From positions 294,193 through 358,192 of the forward strand of contig NZ_JAERRJ010000012.1 of the NCBI RefSeq assembly GCF_016741815.1: a stretch of 64,000 bases of DNA, read 5' to 3'. Source of the DNA: Nocardia acididurans. GTDB taxonomy: Bacteria > Actinomycetota > Actinomycetes > Mycobacteriales > Mycobacteriaceae. This document shows positions 26,084-34,629 of this stretch, in pieces; position 1 is the first letter of the stretch; every line of letters begins with the position of its first letter. The translations under genes and the position numbers were made by a program. The notes below the pieces were generated by a model. It saw nothing but the letters and a program-made list of their open reading frames with translations, was not told the DNA's origin and ran no database searches.

Positions 26084-26692
26084 ATGAGCGAGCAGGCAGC
26101 AACCCGAGTTGAACGCAAGGAGCGCACCCGCGCCGCCCTGCTCGAAGGCACCCTCACCCTGGCCGCCGACCGCGGCTTCGCCGCCCTCTCGCTGCGCGAG
26201 ATCGCCCGCTCCGCGGGCATCGTCCCCACCGCCTTCTACCGGCACTTCACCTCGCTCGACGAACTCGGCACCACCCTGGTGGAAGAGGGCGTACGCCAAT
26301 TACGCGTCGCTCTAAGGGAATTGCGCCGCACCCCCGACGCCCGCCTCGCCGCAACCGTCCGCTTCGTCTTCGATCAGGTGGACGAGCGCCGCGACCTGTG
26401 GGGCTTCCTCATCCGCGAACGCCACGGCGGCTCCGCACCCCTGCGCGGCGCGATCTCCGTCGAAATGCAGCTCATAGTCCGGGAACTCGTGGTCGACCTG
26501 TCCCGAATCCGAGCCCTCGACTCTTGGTCCCCCGACGACCTCGAACTGGCCGCCGACCTCATCGTCTCCACCGTCGCCGACCGCATCGCCGACTACGTCG
26601 AAGCCCTCCCCCGCGACCGCCCCCGCATCATCGACCGCGCCGTACTCCAGGTCCGGCTGGTAGCCCTGGGCATGGAGAGCTGGCGCCCCTAA
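26084..26692 (+). CDS. TetR-family transcriptional regulator, probable desaturase regulator
   Basis: A 202-aa regulator. The N-terminal helix-turn-helix is RGFAALSLREIARSAGIVPT-AFYRHF (about residues 25-50), followed by a helical ligand domain. I chose the ATG at MSEQAATRVERKERT; an earlier GTG at 26060 is possible. It is divergent from the desaturase operon, as the TetR regulators of DesA3 are in related bacteria. Palindromes between the two genes and over the start codon suggest autoregulation. Ligands are probably acyl-CoAs, by analogy. Confidence 0.88.
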   Translation: MSEQAATRVERKERTRAALLEGTLTLAADRGFAALSLREIARSAGIVPTAFYRHFTSLDELGTTLVEEGVRQLRVALRELRRTPDARLAATVRFVFDQVDERRDLWGFLIRERHGGSAPLRGAISVEMQLIVRELVVDLSRIRALDSWSPDDLELAADLIVSTVADRIADYVEALPRDRPRIIDRAVLQVRLVALGMESWRP

Positions 26693-26774
26693 CCGCGCTC
26701 CGCGCTATCCGGCGCGCCCGCGTCGGCGGCCGTCGGCCGGACCGAACTTCAACGGAAGCTGTAGAAGAAGAATC

Positions 26775-26802
26775 TCGATACGGCCTTCGATACGGCCTTC
26801 AG
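26775..26802. repeat. Short tandem repeat between the TetR gene and the Rpn remnant
   Basis: Two adjacent copies of a 12-nt unit (CGATACGGCCTT) occur in the 150-bp gap 26693-26842, which otherwise shows no gene. It sits beside the decayed nuclease gene. Confidence 0.5.
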
Positions 26803-26842
26803 CTCGCAGCCTATCGGCTGTCGTCATCATGGCTTTCCTTGA

Positions 26843-27421
26843 CTACGACGCGAATACGTCATCGAGGCAGTCAGCGCTGAGCGTTCTAGCTGTCCACAAC
26901 CGAAGTCGCGCCGAGTCCGCGGAGCGCACAAAATCAACGATGTCGGCGCTCAACGTCCCGAACTTCAAAGAGAGCAACTCGAGGAGAGTCTCAGCACGTC
27001 CCTCGGCGCGAAGTTTGTCCGCGGTTGTCACGATGACCTCCTTGGCTCGGGGACCGAGTTGTTCGAGGACCGGTCCCAGATCGGCCACGCTGGTATTTCC
27101 GACAACAAGAATGTACGTCACCAGGCACTGGAAATCTGAGGTGCCGATCATCGCGCGCAGGTCAGCGGCCCTGGCGAGGAGCTGTTCGACCCAGCGCCGA
27201 CTTGGCGGCACGGTCGAGGTCGATCAGATCCGCCAGCTCGGTCGAGTACGTCCACCGACGGCCTTTCGGGCTCGCGTGCACGACCAGCGGAATGATCGCG
27301 GGCAGCACTTTGGCGTGCGGATGCCGTTCCAGGGAGCGGTTCCAGATCGCGACCATGTACTCCACCATCCGGAACGGCATCAGCCGATCCGGCCGGCGCG
27401 TTCGAGTACTGAGCCACAAGG
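26843..27421 (-). pseudogene. Rpn-family (PD-(D/E)XK nuclease / YhgA-like) remnant, truncated and frameshifted
   Basis: Two frames carry pieces of one protein. The frame ending at 27162 codes for MPFRMVEYMVAIWNRSLERH and PLVVHASPKGRRWTYSTELADLIDLD, a match to Rpn/YhgA-like nucleases after the catalytic N-terminus. The frame ending at 26843 continues with RAETLLELLSLKFGTLSAD, the typical DUF4351-like C-terminus. They cross in 27165-27210. The N-terminal part with the catalytic residues is missing, and the MFS gene ends at 27426 immediately upstream, so the gene is broken at its 5' end as well. A 122-aa C-terminal ORF (26843-27211) is still open. Confidence 0.7.
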
Positions 27422-27425
27422 GCTT

Positions 27426-28796
27426 TCAGCGCGCCCGCAACTCGGGGCTGCGCACCGGGATCAGTGCGGCCAAGCCGAGAGCCAGTACCAGCAGGATGCC
27501 GAGGATGCCCGCCCGGTCGGCGTCGAACGCCCAGGCGAAGAACCCGAACAGGCTGGGGGCCAAGAAGGATACGGCGCGTCCGGTGGTGGTGTAGAGCCCG
27601 AACATCTGGCCCTCGCGGCCGGGGGGTGCGAGCCGGGCGAGGAACGAGCGCGCGGAAGCCTGTGCGGGGCCGACGAATACGGTCAGGGCCAGGCCGAAGA
27701 TCCAGAACATGAGCGGGCCGGAGACCAGCAGCAGCGCGATACCGCAGCAGATCATGGCGACCAGCGAGAACACGATCACCGGTTTCGGGCCGATTCGGTC
27801 GTCGAACCGGCCCGCGATCACCGCGCCCAGCGCGGCGACGACATTCGCGGCCACGCCGAACAGCAGCACATCGGAGTCCGCGATCCCGTACACCCCCACC
27901 GCCAGCACGGCCCCGAAGGTGAACACGCCCGCCAGACCGTCCCGGAAAACCGCACTGGCCACCAGAAATCCGACGGTACGCCGGTCGACCCGCCACAACT
28001 CGCGCAGATCCCGCCACAGCACCCGATACGAATCAGCCAGCGCCCGCGCCCATCCGGTGAGCGCACCACCCTGGCGATCCCGAACCCCCACCGCCGCACC
28101 GGGATCGGCGGACGTGCGCGGCACCTCGGGTACGAGGAACAGCACCGGCAGCGCGAACGCCGCGAACCACACCGCCGCCAGCACCGCCACCAGCCGGATG
28201 TTCACTCCCTCATCGGTGGGCACCCCCAACAGCCCGCGATAGTCCCCGTCTCCGCTGATGAAGCCGAAGTAGCAGATCAGCAGCAGGAAGATTCCGCCGA
28301 AATACCCCATGGCCCAACCGAACCCGGAAACCCGCCCGACCGTCCCCAGCGTCGACACCTGCCGCAGCATGGCGTTGTAGGGCACATTCGCCAGCTCGAA
28401 CAGCGTCGCCCCCACCGCCAGCAGCACCAACCCCAGCCACAGATAGTGATAGTCGTCGCGCACGAAGAACATGCCCGCCATCGCCAGCACCGTCGCCCCG
28501 GTCAAAATCCCCAGCGACAGTTTGCGTTTCGCCGTCGCATCGAACCACTGCCCGCTCACCGGCGCGGTCAACGCCACCACCAGCCCCGCGATCCCCAACG
28601 CCCACCCCAGCCAGGCACTAGCCGAGATCCCGCCCGGCAACCCCTCCCCCACCTTGTCCGTCAGATACACCGAGAACACGAACGTGAGAATCACGGCATT
28701 GAACGCCGCCGACCCCCAATCCCACAGCCCCCACGCCACCACCTGCCGACGACCAGCGGCCTGCCCGATCGTCGCCTGCCCCGGAACCTCGGTCAT
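27426..28796 (-). CDS. MFS transporter, UMF1 / Atg22-like family
   Basis: A 456-aa, 12-helix transporter. The start VVAWGLWDWGSAAFNAVILTF is the hallmark of the UMF1/Atg22-like family, and the VPYNAMLRQVST and GFGWAMGYFGG loops agree. Atg22 relatives export amino acids in yeast; bacterial substrates are unknown. It is encoded alone; the Rpn remnant lies at its 3' side. The 316 bp upstream (28797-29112) holds no gene I can support. Confidence 0.88.
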   Translation of the reverse strand: MTEVPGQATIGQAAGRRQVVAWGLWDWGSAAFNAVILTFVFSVYLTDKVGEGLPGGISASAWLGWALGIAGLVVALTAPVSGQWFDATAKRKLSLGILTGATVLAMAGMFFVRDDYHYLWLGLVLLAVGATLFELANVPYNAMLRQVSTLGTVGRVSGFGWAMGYFGGIFLLLICYFGFISGDGDYRGLLGVPTDEGVNIRLVAVLAAVWFAAFALPVLFLVPEVPRTSADPGAAVGVRDRQGGALTGWARALADSYRVLWRDLRELWRVDRRTVGFLVASAVFRDGLAGVFTFGAVLAVGVYGIADSDVLLFGVAANVVAALGAVIAGRFDDRIGPKPVIVFSLVAMICCGIALLLVSGPLMFWIFGLALTVFVGPAQASARSFLARLAPPGREGQMFGLYTTTGRAVSFLAPSLFGFFAWAFDADRAGILGILLVLALGLAALIPVRSPELRAR

Positions 28797-29112
28797 GCAG
28801 CGCAGAGTATGCGAAACCCGCTGGTCTGCACAGTCGAAACGCTCAGGCCATCGGATCGCCGGCCACGACCGGTAGGGAACTTTGGACTACCGCAGTTCAA
28901 GGCCGGAATCACTACTGCCGCGCTGCTGGTACCGCGGACTGAATGGGCAAAACCCCGCCCCCGGTAGGTGGCTTGGCGCAGGCTCGATTCATGGCTTACA
29001 GGTCGACCCGAATCTCATCGGTGGCGGTGCTTCCAGCAGGTGAAGCCGCTTTGCCTGCTCTCGGCAGGCGAAGCTCATAGGGCGCGGCGCGCCGGCGGTC
29101 GCCGTTCTCGCC

Positions 29113-30441
29113 GTGGTTTTGCTCGGGCAGTTCATGGCGGTGCTGGACGCGTCCATCGTGAACGTCGCCATTCCCGCCATCCGGGCGTCGCTGGACGCGA
29201 CGGGGTCGGCGCTGCAGCTGATCGTGTCGGGGTATGTGATCGCCTATGCGGTGTTGCTGGTCACCGGGGCGCGGCTGGGTGACAGGTTCGGGCAGCGGGC
29301 CATGTTCCTGACCGGGCTGGCCGTGTTCACCGCCGCTTCGCTGGCCTGTGGGCTCGCGTGGAATGCGGTGGCGCTCATCGTGTTCCGGTTCCTGCAGGGG
29401 GTGGGGGCGGCGGCCATGGTGCCGCAGGTGTTGTCGCTCATTCAGCGGACCTTCACCGGAACCACACGGGCGCGGGCGCTTTCGGCGTTCGCGGTGGTGA
29501 TCTCCGGGGCCATGGTGATCGGGCAGATCGTGGGCGGGATCATCGTGGATCTCGACCTGGGCGGGAGTGGTTGGCGGGGAGTGTTTCTGGTGAACGTGCC
29601 GATCGGGCTGGCGCTGCTGGCGGTCGCGCCCGGCGTGCTGCCCGCACCGGTCACTCGCGTGGATCGCGCGCTCGATCTTGCCGGGCTGGCCGCACTCACC
29701 CTCGCCGTCCTGCTGCTGGTGGTGCCGCTGGTGCTGGGGCACGAGATGGAGTGGCCGGTGTGGACCTGGATCGCCCTGACCGGTGCCGCAATCGGTTTCG
29801 CGGGATTCGCAGCGGTGGAGCGGTGGGTGCACCGGCGCGGTGGCGAACCGCTGTTCGCCGACCGGGTGTTGCGCGCGCCGGGGCTGGTGCTCACCGCCGC
29901 CACGCTCAATGTGGTCATGTGCACCTTCGGCGGGTGGCTGTTCGTGACGGCCATACACCTGCAGAGCACCCTCGGTTACAGCGCGCTGCACGCCGGGCTG
30001 CTGTTCCTGCCCAACGGGCTGGCCTTCGCCGTGGCGAGCCTGAACTGGGAGCGCGTTCCGGCCCGCTTCCACGCCGCCATGATTCCCACGGGATTGATCC
30101 TCGCCTCGGCGACCATGGTGACGCTGGGGCTGCTGCTCCTCGACGGCCGCGGCATGGGACCGCTGGAAATGGTCGTCTTCACCATCATGGGTGCCGGGTT
30201 CGGGCTGTCGTTCAGCCCGCTCATGACGCGCACGCTGGCCAGGGTTCCGGTGACCGTGGCCGCGGATGCCAGCGGCATCATCACCACGAGCACGCAGCTG
30301 GGGATCGTCGTCGGGATCGCGACCTTCGGCACACTGTTCCTGAGCCTGGATTCGGGGGCGGGCGCGCTCGGCGTCACCGCTGTCGCCGAGGGGGTGACGT
30401 TGCTGATCGCGGCGGTGCTGGCCGGACGCGCCGCCCGATGA
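29113..30441 (+). CDS. MFS drug exporter, DHA2 (EmrB/QacA) family, start uncertain
   Basis: The 442-aa product has the DHA2 hallmarks: LGQFMAVLDASIVNVAIPAI in helix 1, GARLGDRFGQRAMF in the first loop, and FLQGVGAAAMVPQVLSLI. The only usable start in frame is a GTG inside helix 1 (VLLGQFMAVLD). The reading frame continues upstream without a start codon to a stop at about 29040, and codes for AVAVLAVV, which completes the helix. The true start may be a non-standard codon, or the 5' end may be damaged. The PadR gene 54 bp downstream may regulate it. Confidence 0.82.
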   Translation: MVLLGQFMAVLDASIVNVAIPAIRASLDATGSALQLIVSGYVIAYAVLLVTGARLGDRFGQRAMFLTGLAVFTAASLACGLAWNAVALIVFRFLQGVGAAAMVPQVLSLIQRTFTGTTRARALSAFAVVISGAMVIGQIVGGIIVDLDLGGSGWRGVFLVNVPIGLALLAVAPGVLPAPVTRVDRALDLAGLAALTLAVLLLVVPLVLGHEMEWPVWTWIALTGAAIGFAGFAAVERWVHRRGGEPLFADRVLRAPGLVLTAATLNVVMCTFGGWLFVTAIHLQSTLGYSALHAGLLFLPNGLAFAVASLNWERVPARFHAAMIPTGLILASATMVTLGLLLLDGRGMGPLEMVVFTIMGAGFGLSFSPLMTRTLARVPVTVAADASGIITTSTQLGIVVGIATFGTLFLSLDSGAGALGVTAVAEGVTLLIAAVLAGRAAR

Positions 30442-30447
30442 GCGGCT

Positions 30448-30467
30448 CTATGCACTAAGTTGCATAG
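30448..30467. promoter_or_regulatory. PadR operator
   Basis: A perfect 7-bp inverted repeat, CTATGCA-CTAAGT-TGCATAG, lies 28 bp before the padR ATG, just after the stop of the DHA2 gene. It resembles the dyads bound by PadR dimers and probably mediates autoregulation of the padR operon. Confidence 0.65.
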
Positions 30468-30495
30468 TACGTGGCGTCTCATTTACCCTGGGCGC

Positions 30496-31074
30496 ATGGC
30501 CCTCGAACATGCGCTGCTGGTATCGCTGACCGAACGTGCCAGTTCGGGGTACGACCTGGCGCAGCGGTTCGACAAGTCGATCGGGTTCTTCTGGAACGCC
30601 ACCCATCAGCAGATCTATCGCGTACTCAAGCGGATGGAGGAGCAGGGGTGGGTGACGGCGGAGGCCGTCGCGCAGGAGGGCCGGCCGGACAAGAAGGTGT
30701 ACACGGTCAGCGACGCCGGGCGAGACGAGCTCGTGCGGTGGATCGAGGAACCGATCGAGATCGCGCCGATGCGCAATGAACTCGGAGTCAAGTTGCGCGC
30801 CGCCTCGCTGGCCGACGTGCCCAAGCTGGCCGCCGAGGTGCGGCGGCATCGGGATCAGCATGCGCATCGACTGGATCTGTACCGGACCTTCGAGAAGAAA
30901 GACTTTTCCAATCCGGAGCAGTACACGGGATGGAAGCTGCACCAGTACCTCGTGCTGCGCGGAGGCATCCGCGTGGAGGAGGGATTCGTCGACTGGTGCG
31001 ACGAAGTACTCGACGCCCTGCAGCGCGACTCAGCCCGGTCGCGCGCGTCCGAACCGAAAGGCACTCAGGGATGA
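30496..31074 (+). CDS. PadR-family transcriptional regulator
   Basis: A 192-aa PadR. The N-terminal winged helix (LEHALLVSLTERASSGYDLA, QIYRVLKRMEEQGWV) is followed by the C-terminal helical dimerisation domain (Vir_act_alpha_C) with RHRDQHAHRLDLYRTFE. It starts at the ATG nearest the leader; the frame extends back to 30460. It overlaps the next gene by 4 nt (ATGA), so the operon is padR, dienoyl-CoA reductase-like, VOC. It probably represses its own operon in response to a lipid or phenolic ligand. Confidence 0.92.
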   Translation: MALEHALLVSLTERASSGYDLAQRFDKSIGFFWNATHQQIYRVLKRMEEQGWVTAEAVAQEGRPDKKVYTVSDAGRDELVRWIEEPIEIAPMRNELGVKLRAASLADVPKLAAEVRRHRDQHAHRLDLYRTFEKKDFSNPEQYTGWKLHQYLVLRGGIRVEEGFVDWCDEVLDALQRDSARSRASEPKGTQG

Positions 31075-33098
31075 GCGCATACCCGCACCTCTTCGAACCC
31101 CTGGACCTGGGATTCACCACGCTGCGCAATCGCGTGGTCATGGGTTCCATGCACACCGGTCTGGAGGATCGGGCCTGGAACACCAACAAGCTCGCCGCCT
31201 ACTTCGCCGAGCGCGCGAAAGGCGGTGTCGGCCTGATCATCACGGGCGGCTACTCGCCCAACCGCACCGGCTGGCTCACACCCTTCGGCGGCAAACTGAC
31301 CAACAAGACCGAGGCGTACCGGCACCGGGTGATCACCAAGGCGGTGCACGCCGAGGGCGGCAAGATCGCCCTGCAGATCCTGCACGGCGGCCGCTATTCC
31401 TATATGCCCAACAGTGTTTCGGCCTCGGCCATCAAGGCCCCGATCAACCCGTTCAAGCCGCGCGCGCTGTCGTCCAAGGGCGTCGAGCAGACCATCGACG
31501 ACTACGCCCGCTGCGCCGCGCTGGCCAAGTTCGCCGGGTACGACGGCGTCGAGATCATGGGTGGTGAAGGCTATTTCATCAACCAGTTCCTGACGCCGCG
31601 GGTCAACAAGCGCAAGGACAAGTGGGGCGGCAGCTCGGAGAACCGCCGCCGCATCGCCGGAGAGATCGTGCGCCGGGTGCGCAAGGCGGTCGGCCCGGAC
31701 TTCATCATCGTATTCCGGCTCTCCATGGCCGATTTCGTGGAGGACGGCCAGACCTGGGCCGAAATCGTCGAGGTCGCCAAGGATGTCGAGGCCGCGGGCG
31801 CGACCATCATCAACACCGATATCGGCTGGCACGAGGCGCGGGTACCCACCATCGTGACCTCGGTGCCGCGCGCGGCGTTCGTGGAGTGGACCGCGAAAGT
31901 CAAAGACGTGGTGAGCATTCCGGTGTGCGCGTCGAACCGCATCAATATGCCGGAGACCGCCGAGGAGATCCTCACCCGCGGTGACTCGCACCTGGTGTCG
32001 CTGGCCCGCCCGCTGCTCGCCGACCCGGAGTGGGCGCGCAAGGCGCAGGAGGCCCGCGCCGACGAGATCAACACCTGCATCGCCTGCAACCAGGCCTGCC
32101 TGGACCACGCCTTCCAGTACAAGACGGTGTCCTGCCTGCTGAATCCCCGTGCGGGACACGAGACCGAGCTGAAACTGCTGCCCACCCGCCGCACCCGCAA
32201 GTTCGCGGTCGTCGGCGCGGGCCCGGCCGGGCTGTCGGCGGCGGTCAGCCTGGCGCAGCGCGGGCATGTGGTCGATCTGTTCGAGGCCGACGACAAGATC
32301 GGCGGCCAGTTCGACATCGCCCGCCGCATCCCCGGCAAGGAAGAGTTCAACGAGACCATCCGCTACTACACGCGGCAGCTCGAAATCACCGGCGTCCGTG
32401 TGCATCTCAATACCAAGGCCACCGCGCAGCAGCTCATCGACGGGCGCTACGACGAGGTGATCCTGGCGACCGGCGTGAAGCCGCGCATCCCGAACATCCC
32501 GGGCATCGATCATCCGAAGGTGCTCACCTACGCCGAACTCGTGCGCGAGGGCAAGCCGGTCGGCAAGAAGGTGGCGGTCATCGGCGCGGGCGGCATCGGC
32601 TTCGATGTGAGCGAATTCCTCACTGTCGAAGGACATCCCAGCCTGAAGCTCGACGAGTGGAAGGAGGAGTGGGGCGTCACCGACGATCCCGAGGTGCGCG
32701 GCTTCGTCACCACCCCCAAGCCCTCCCCCGCCGCCCGCGCGGTCGTCCTGCTGCAGCGCAAGTCGTCCTCGTTCGGCAAGGATCTGGGCAAGACGTCGGG
32801 CTGGGTGCACCGGGCCGCCGTCAAGGCCAAGGGCGTCGAGCAGATCGGCGGCGTCAACTACGAGCGCATCGACGACAAGGGCCTGCACATCAGCTTCGGC
32901 GAGAAGCGGCAGCGGCCGCGCGTCATCGAATGCGACAACGTGATCCTGTGCGCCGGACAGGAATCCGTGCGCGATCTGCACGAGCCGCTGCAGACCGCGG
33001 GCGTGAAGGTGCATCTCATCGGCGGCGCGGATCTCGCCTCCGAGCTGGATGCCAAGCGCGCCATCAATCAGGGCACCCGGCTGGCGGCCGAACTCTGA
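31071..33098 (+). CDS. fadH: NADPH-dependent 2,4-dienoyl-CoA reductase / old yellow enzyme-type flavoprotein
   Basis: The 675-aa protein has the FadH layout. An FMN-binding TIM barrel begins LFEPLDLGFTTLRNRVVMGSM and contains the YDGVEIMGGEGYFINQFL motif. A [4Fe-4S] cluster follows (CIACNQACLDHAFQYKTVSC), then FAD- and NADP-binding domains (VVGAGPAGLSAAV, AVIGAGGIGFDVSEF). FadH removes a double bond in the beta-oxidation of polyunsaturated acyl-CoAs. The start overlaps the padR stop, and its stop overlaps the VOC start (TGATG). PadR control is likely. Confidence 0.9.
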   Translation: MSAYPHLFEPLDLGFTTLRNRVVMGSMHTGLEDRAWNTNKLAAYFAERAKGGVGLIITGGYSPNRTGWLTPFGGKLTNKTEAYRHRVITKAVHAEGGKIALQILHGGRYSYMPNSVSASAIKAPINPFKPRALSSKGVEQTIDDYARCAALAKFAGYDGVEIMGGEGYFINQFLTPRVNKRKDKWGGSSENRRRIAGEIVRRVRKAVGPDFIIVFRLSMADFVEDGQTWAEIVEVAKDVEAAGATIINTDIGWHEARVPTIVTSVPRAAFVEWTAKVKDVVSIPVCASNRINMPETAEEILTRGDSHLVSLARPLLADPEWARKAQEARADEINTCIACNQACLDHAFQYKTVSCLLNPRAGHETELKLLPTRRTRKFAVVGAGPAGLSAAVSLAQRGHVVDLFEADDKIGGQFDIARRIPGKEEFNETIRYYTRQLEITGVRVHLNTKATAQQLIDGRYDEVILATGVKPRIPNIPGIDHPKVLTYAELVREGKPVGKKVAVIGAGGIGFDVSEFLTVEGHPSLKLDEWKEEWGVTDDPEVRGFVTTPKPSPAARAVVLLQRKSSSFGKDLGKTSGWVHRAAVKAKGVEQIGGVNYERIDDKGLHISFGEKRQRPRVIECDNVILCAGQESVRDLHEPLQTAGVKVHLIGGADLASELDAKRAINQGTRLAAEL

Positions 33099-33754
33099 TG
33101 CCACTGCTCACCCGCCTCGGCCTGCCCGGAGACGAGCGGGCCTGGGCCGCACTGGGTTTCACCGTCGGTGACGGTGGCTTCCGGATCGGCCAGGTCGCCT
33201 GCACCATCGGCGAACCCGCCTGGGGTTTCGACGAGGTGCGGGCCGACCCGGCTGTACTGGGCGTCGCGGCACTGCCTGATCCGAACACGCCCGGAGTGGG
33301 CGCGGCGGGGGCCGGAGCGGGCGCGGCTGGGACCGGATCCCTTGGGGGCACGGCCGAGTCCGGTGCGGGTGCGCACGCCAATGGCGTCACCTTCATCGAC
33401 CACGTCGTGTACTGGGTGCCCGACCTCGATGAGGCTGTCACCAATCTCGGTGCGGTCCTGGGTATTCCGCCGCGCCGCCGGTTCTTCCCGCGCGGCCCGG
33501 AGGGGCCGGAGATGGCCTTCCACCGGGTCGGTGAACCCTTCATCGAAACCGTCGGCGCCGGATTGGCGGACCCCGCGCTCGTGGGCGTCGCCTTCATGAC
33601 CGCCGATCTCGATGCCGCGGTCGACACCATCCGCGCCGCGGGCGGCCCCATCGGCGATCCCAAACCCGCCGTGCAGGGTGGCCGGATCGCCGGTGTGTGG
33701 CGCGGCCACCTGAATTGGGGCATCGCATTCATGGAGCCCGAGCCGGGCCGCTGA
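33098..33754 (+). CDS. VOC/glyoxalase-fold protein
   Basis: The 218-aa protein has a VOC (betaalpha-betabetabeta) half near the C-terminus: IDHVVYWVPDLDEAVTNLGAVLG, and VGVAFMTADLDAAVDTIRAAGG. The first 60 residues form the other half, and between them is a 30-residue Gly/Ala-rich linker (GVGAAGAGAGAAGTGSLGG). It overlaps the fadH stop by 1 nt. Members bind acyl groups or act as dioxygenases or glyoxalases; the substrate is unknown. Confidence 0.82.
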   Translation: MPLLTRLGLPGDERAWAALGFTVGDGGFRIGQVACTIGEPAWGFDEVRADPAVLGVAALPDPNTPGVGAAGAGAGAAGTGSLGGTAESGAGAHANGVTFIDHVVYWVPDLDEAVTNLGAVLGIPPRRRFFPRGPEGPEMAFHRVGEPFIETVGAGLADPALVGVAFMTADLDAAVDTIRAAGGPIGDPKPAVQGGRIAGVWRGHLNWGIAFMEPEPGR

Positions 33755-33876
33755 ATTCCGTCTTTCCCGAGCGGAATTCGGCGCATCCACCCCCTCGCTT
33801 TGCCCGCTGGTTTTTGTCGGACCCTTCTGCGATGATCGCTGCGCATTTGTCGTTCGAACTGGGGGAGGAATTCTCT

Positions 33877-34299
33877 ATGTCATTGTCTCGCAAGGCCGCC
33901 TTCGGCGTGCTGGCCGCCACCGCCACCGCTCTGATCTCCGGCGGCGCCGGAACCGCGAACGCGGCCTGGGACTACTACGGCGCGATCGCGGTCGCCGATC
34001 GCGGCGACAGCTGGGCCATCGGCGTCACCTGGAACTACGAGGACCAGGGCCGTGCCGACGCGGACGCGCTGGACGAGTGCGGCTACCGCAATTGCGTTGT
34101 GCAGGTTCGCTTCATGAACGGCTGCGGCGCGGTGGCCGATCGCGACGGCCGCCTGTTCTGGGGCACCGGCCGCAATCTCGCCGAGGCCGAGCGCAACGCG
34201 CTCGCCGCCTCCGGCCCGGACCCGAACCCCTTCCTGGTGAGCGTGGGCAGCGCGCAGAAGAGCTTCAAGGGCATCGTCGCCTCGCAGTGCACCGACTGA
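33877..34299 (+). CDS. Secreted DUF4189 domain protein
   Basis: A 140-aa exported protein. The signal peptide MSLSRKAAFGVLAATATALI is followed by a predicted cleavage site at ANA-AW. The mature part is a DUF4189 domain (YYGAIAVADRGDSWAIGVTW, ALDECGYRNCVVQVRFMNGC) with about four cysteines that can pair. The GGGGGAGGA ribosome binding site supports the ATG. The family is common in Nocardia and mycobacteria and has no known enzymatic role. Confidence 0.88.
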   Translation: MSLSRKAAFGVLAATATALISGGAGTANAAWDYYGAIAVADRGDSWAIGVTWNYEDQGRADADALDECGYRNCVVQVRFMNGCGAVADRDGRLFWGTGRNLAEAERNALAASGPDPNPFLVSVGSAQKSFKGIVASQCTD

Positions 34300-34629
34300 T
34301 CGACACCCGGTTCTGATCGAATGGAATGTCCGTGCGGGGACGGACACTCCATTCGCGGAGCGAATTCATTTGTCGTGTGAGGTATCTCCCAATCCCCCCT
34401 CGTGCACTTCGAGGTTGGTGATCCGGTCCGAAAGTTTCGGGGGGATCAAGTTTCCTGGCAGGGAGGGAATTGCTCGATGCCTTGTCACGCAAACTCGCGG
34501 CGTCGCACGGGTGATGCACTCCCATTGCAACCCCAACGCGGGCTGACGACTCGCGCGGGCGCGGGCACCCGTACCCCCGCACGCGGTCTCCCCGAATGCG
34601 CGCCCCCCGGAATGGGTAGGCTCCCCGAC

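Noticed and set aside
26829..28967. A 712-codon plus-strand open frame over the Rpn remnant and the UMF1 transporter gene
   Set aside because: It is antisense to an intact transporter gene and reads as Arg/Pro/Gln-rich low-complexity sequence.
31065..33104. A 679-codon minus-strand open frame opposite fadH
   Set aside because: Antisense shadow of a clear flavoenzyme with FMN, Fe-S and FAD motifs.
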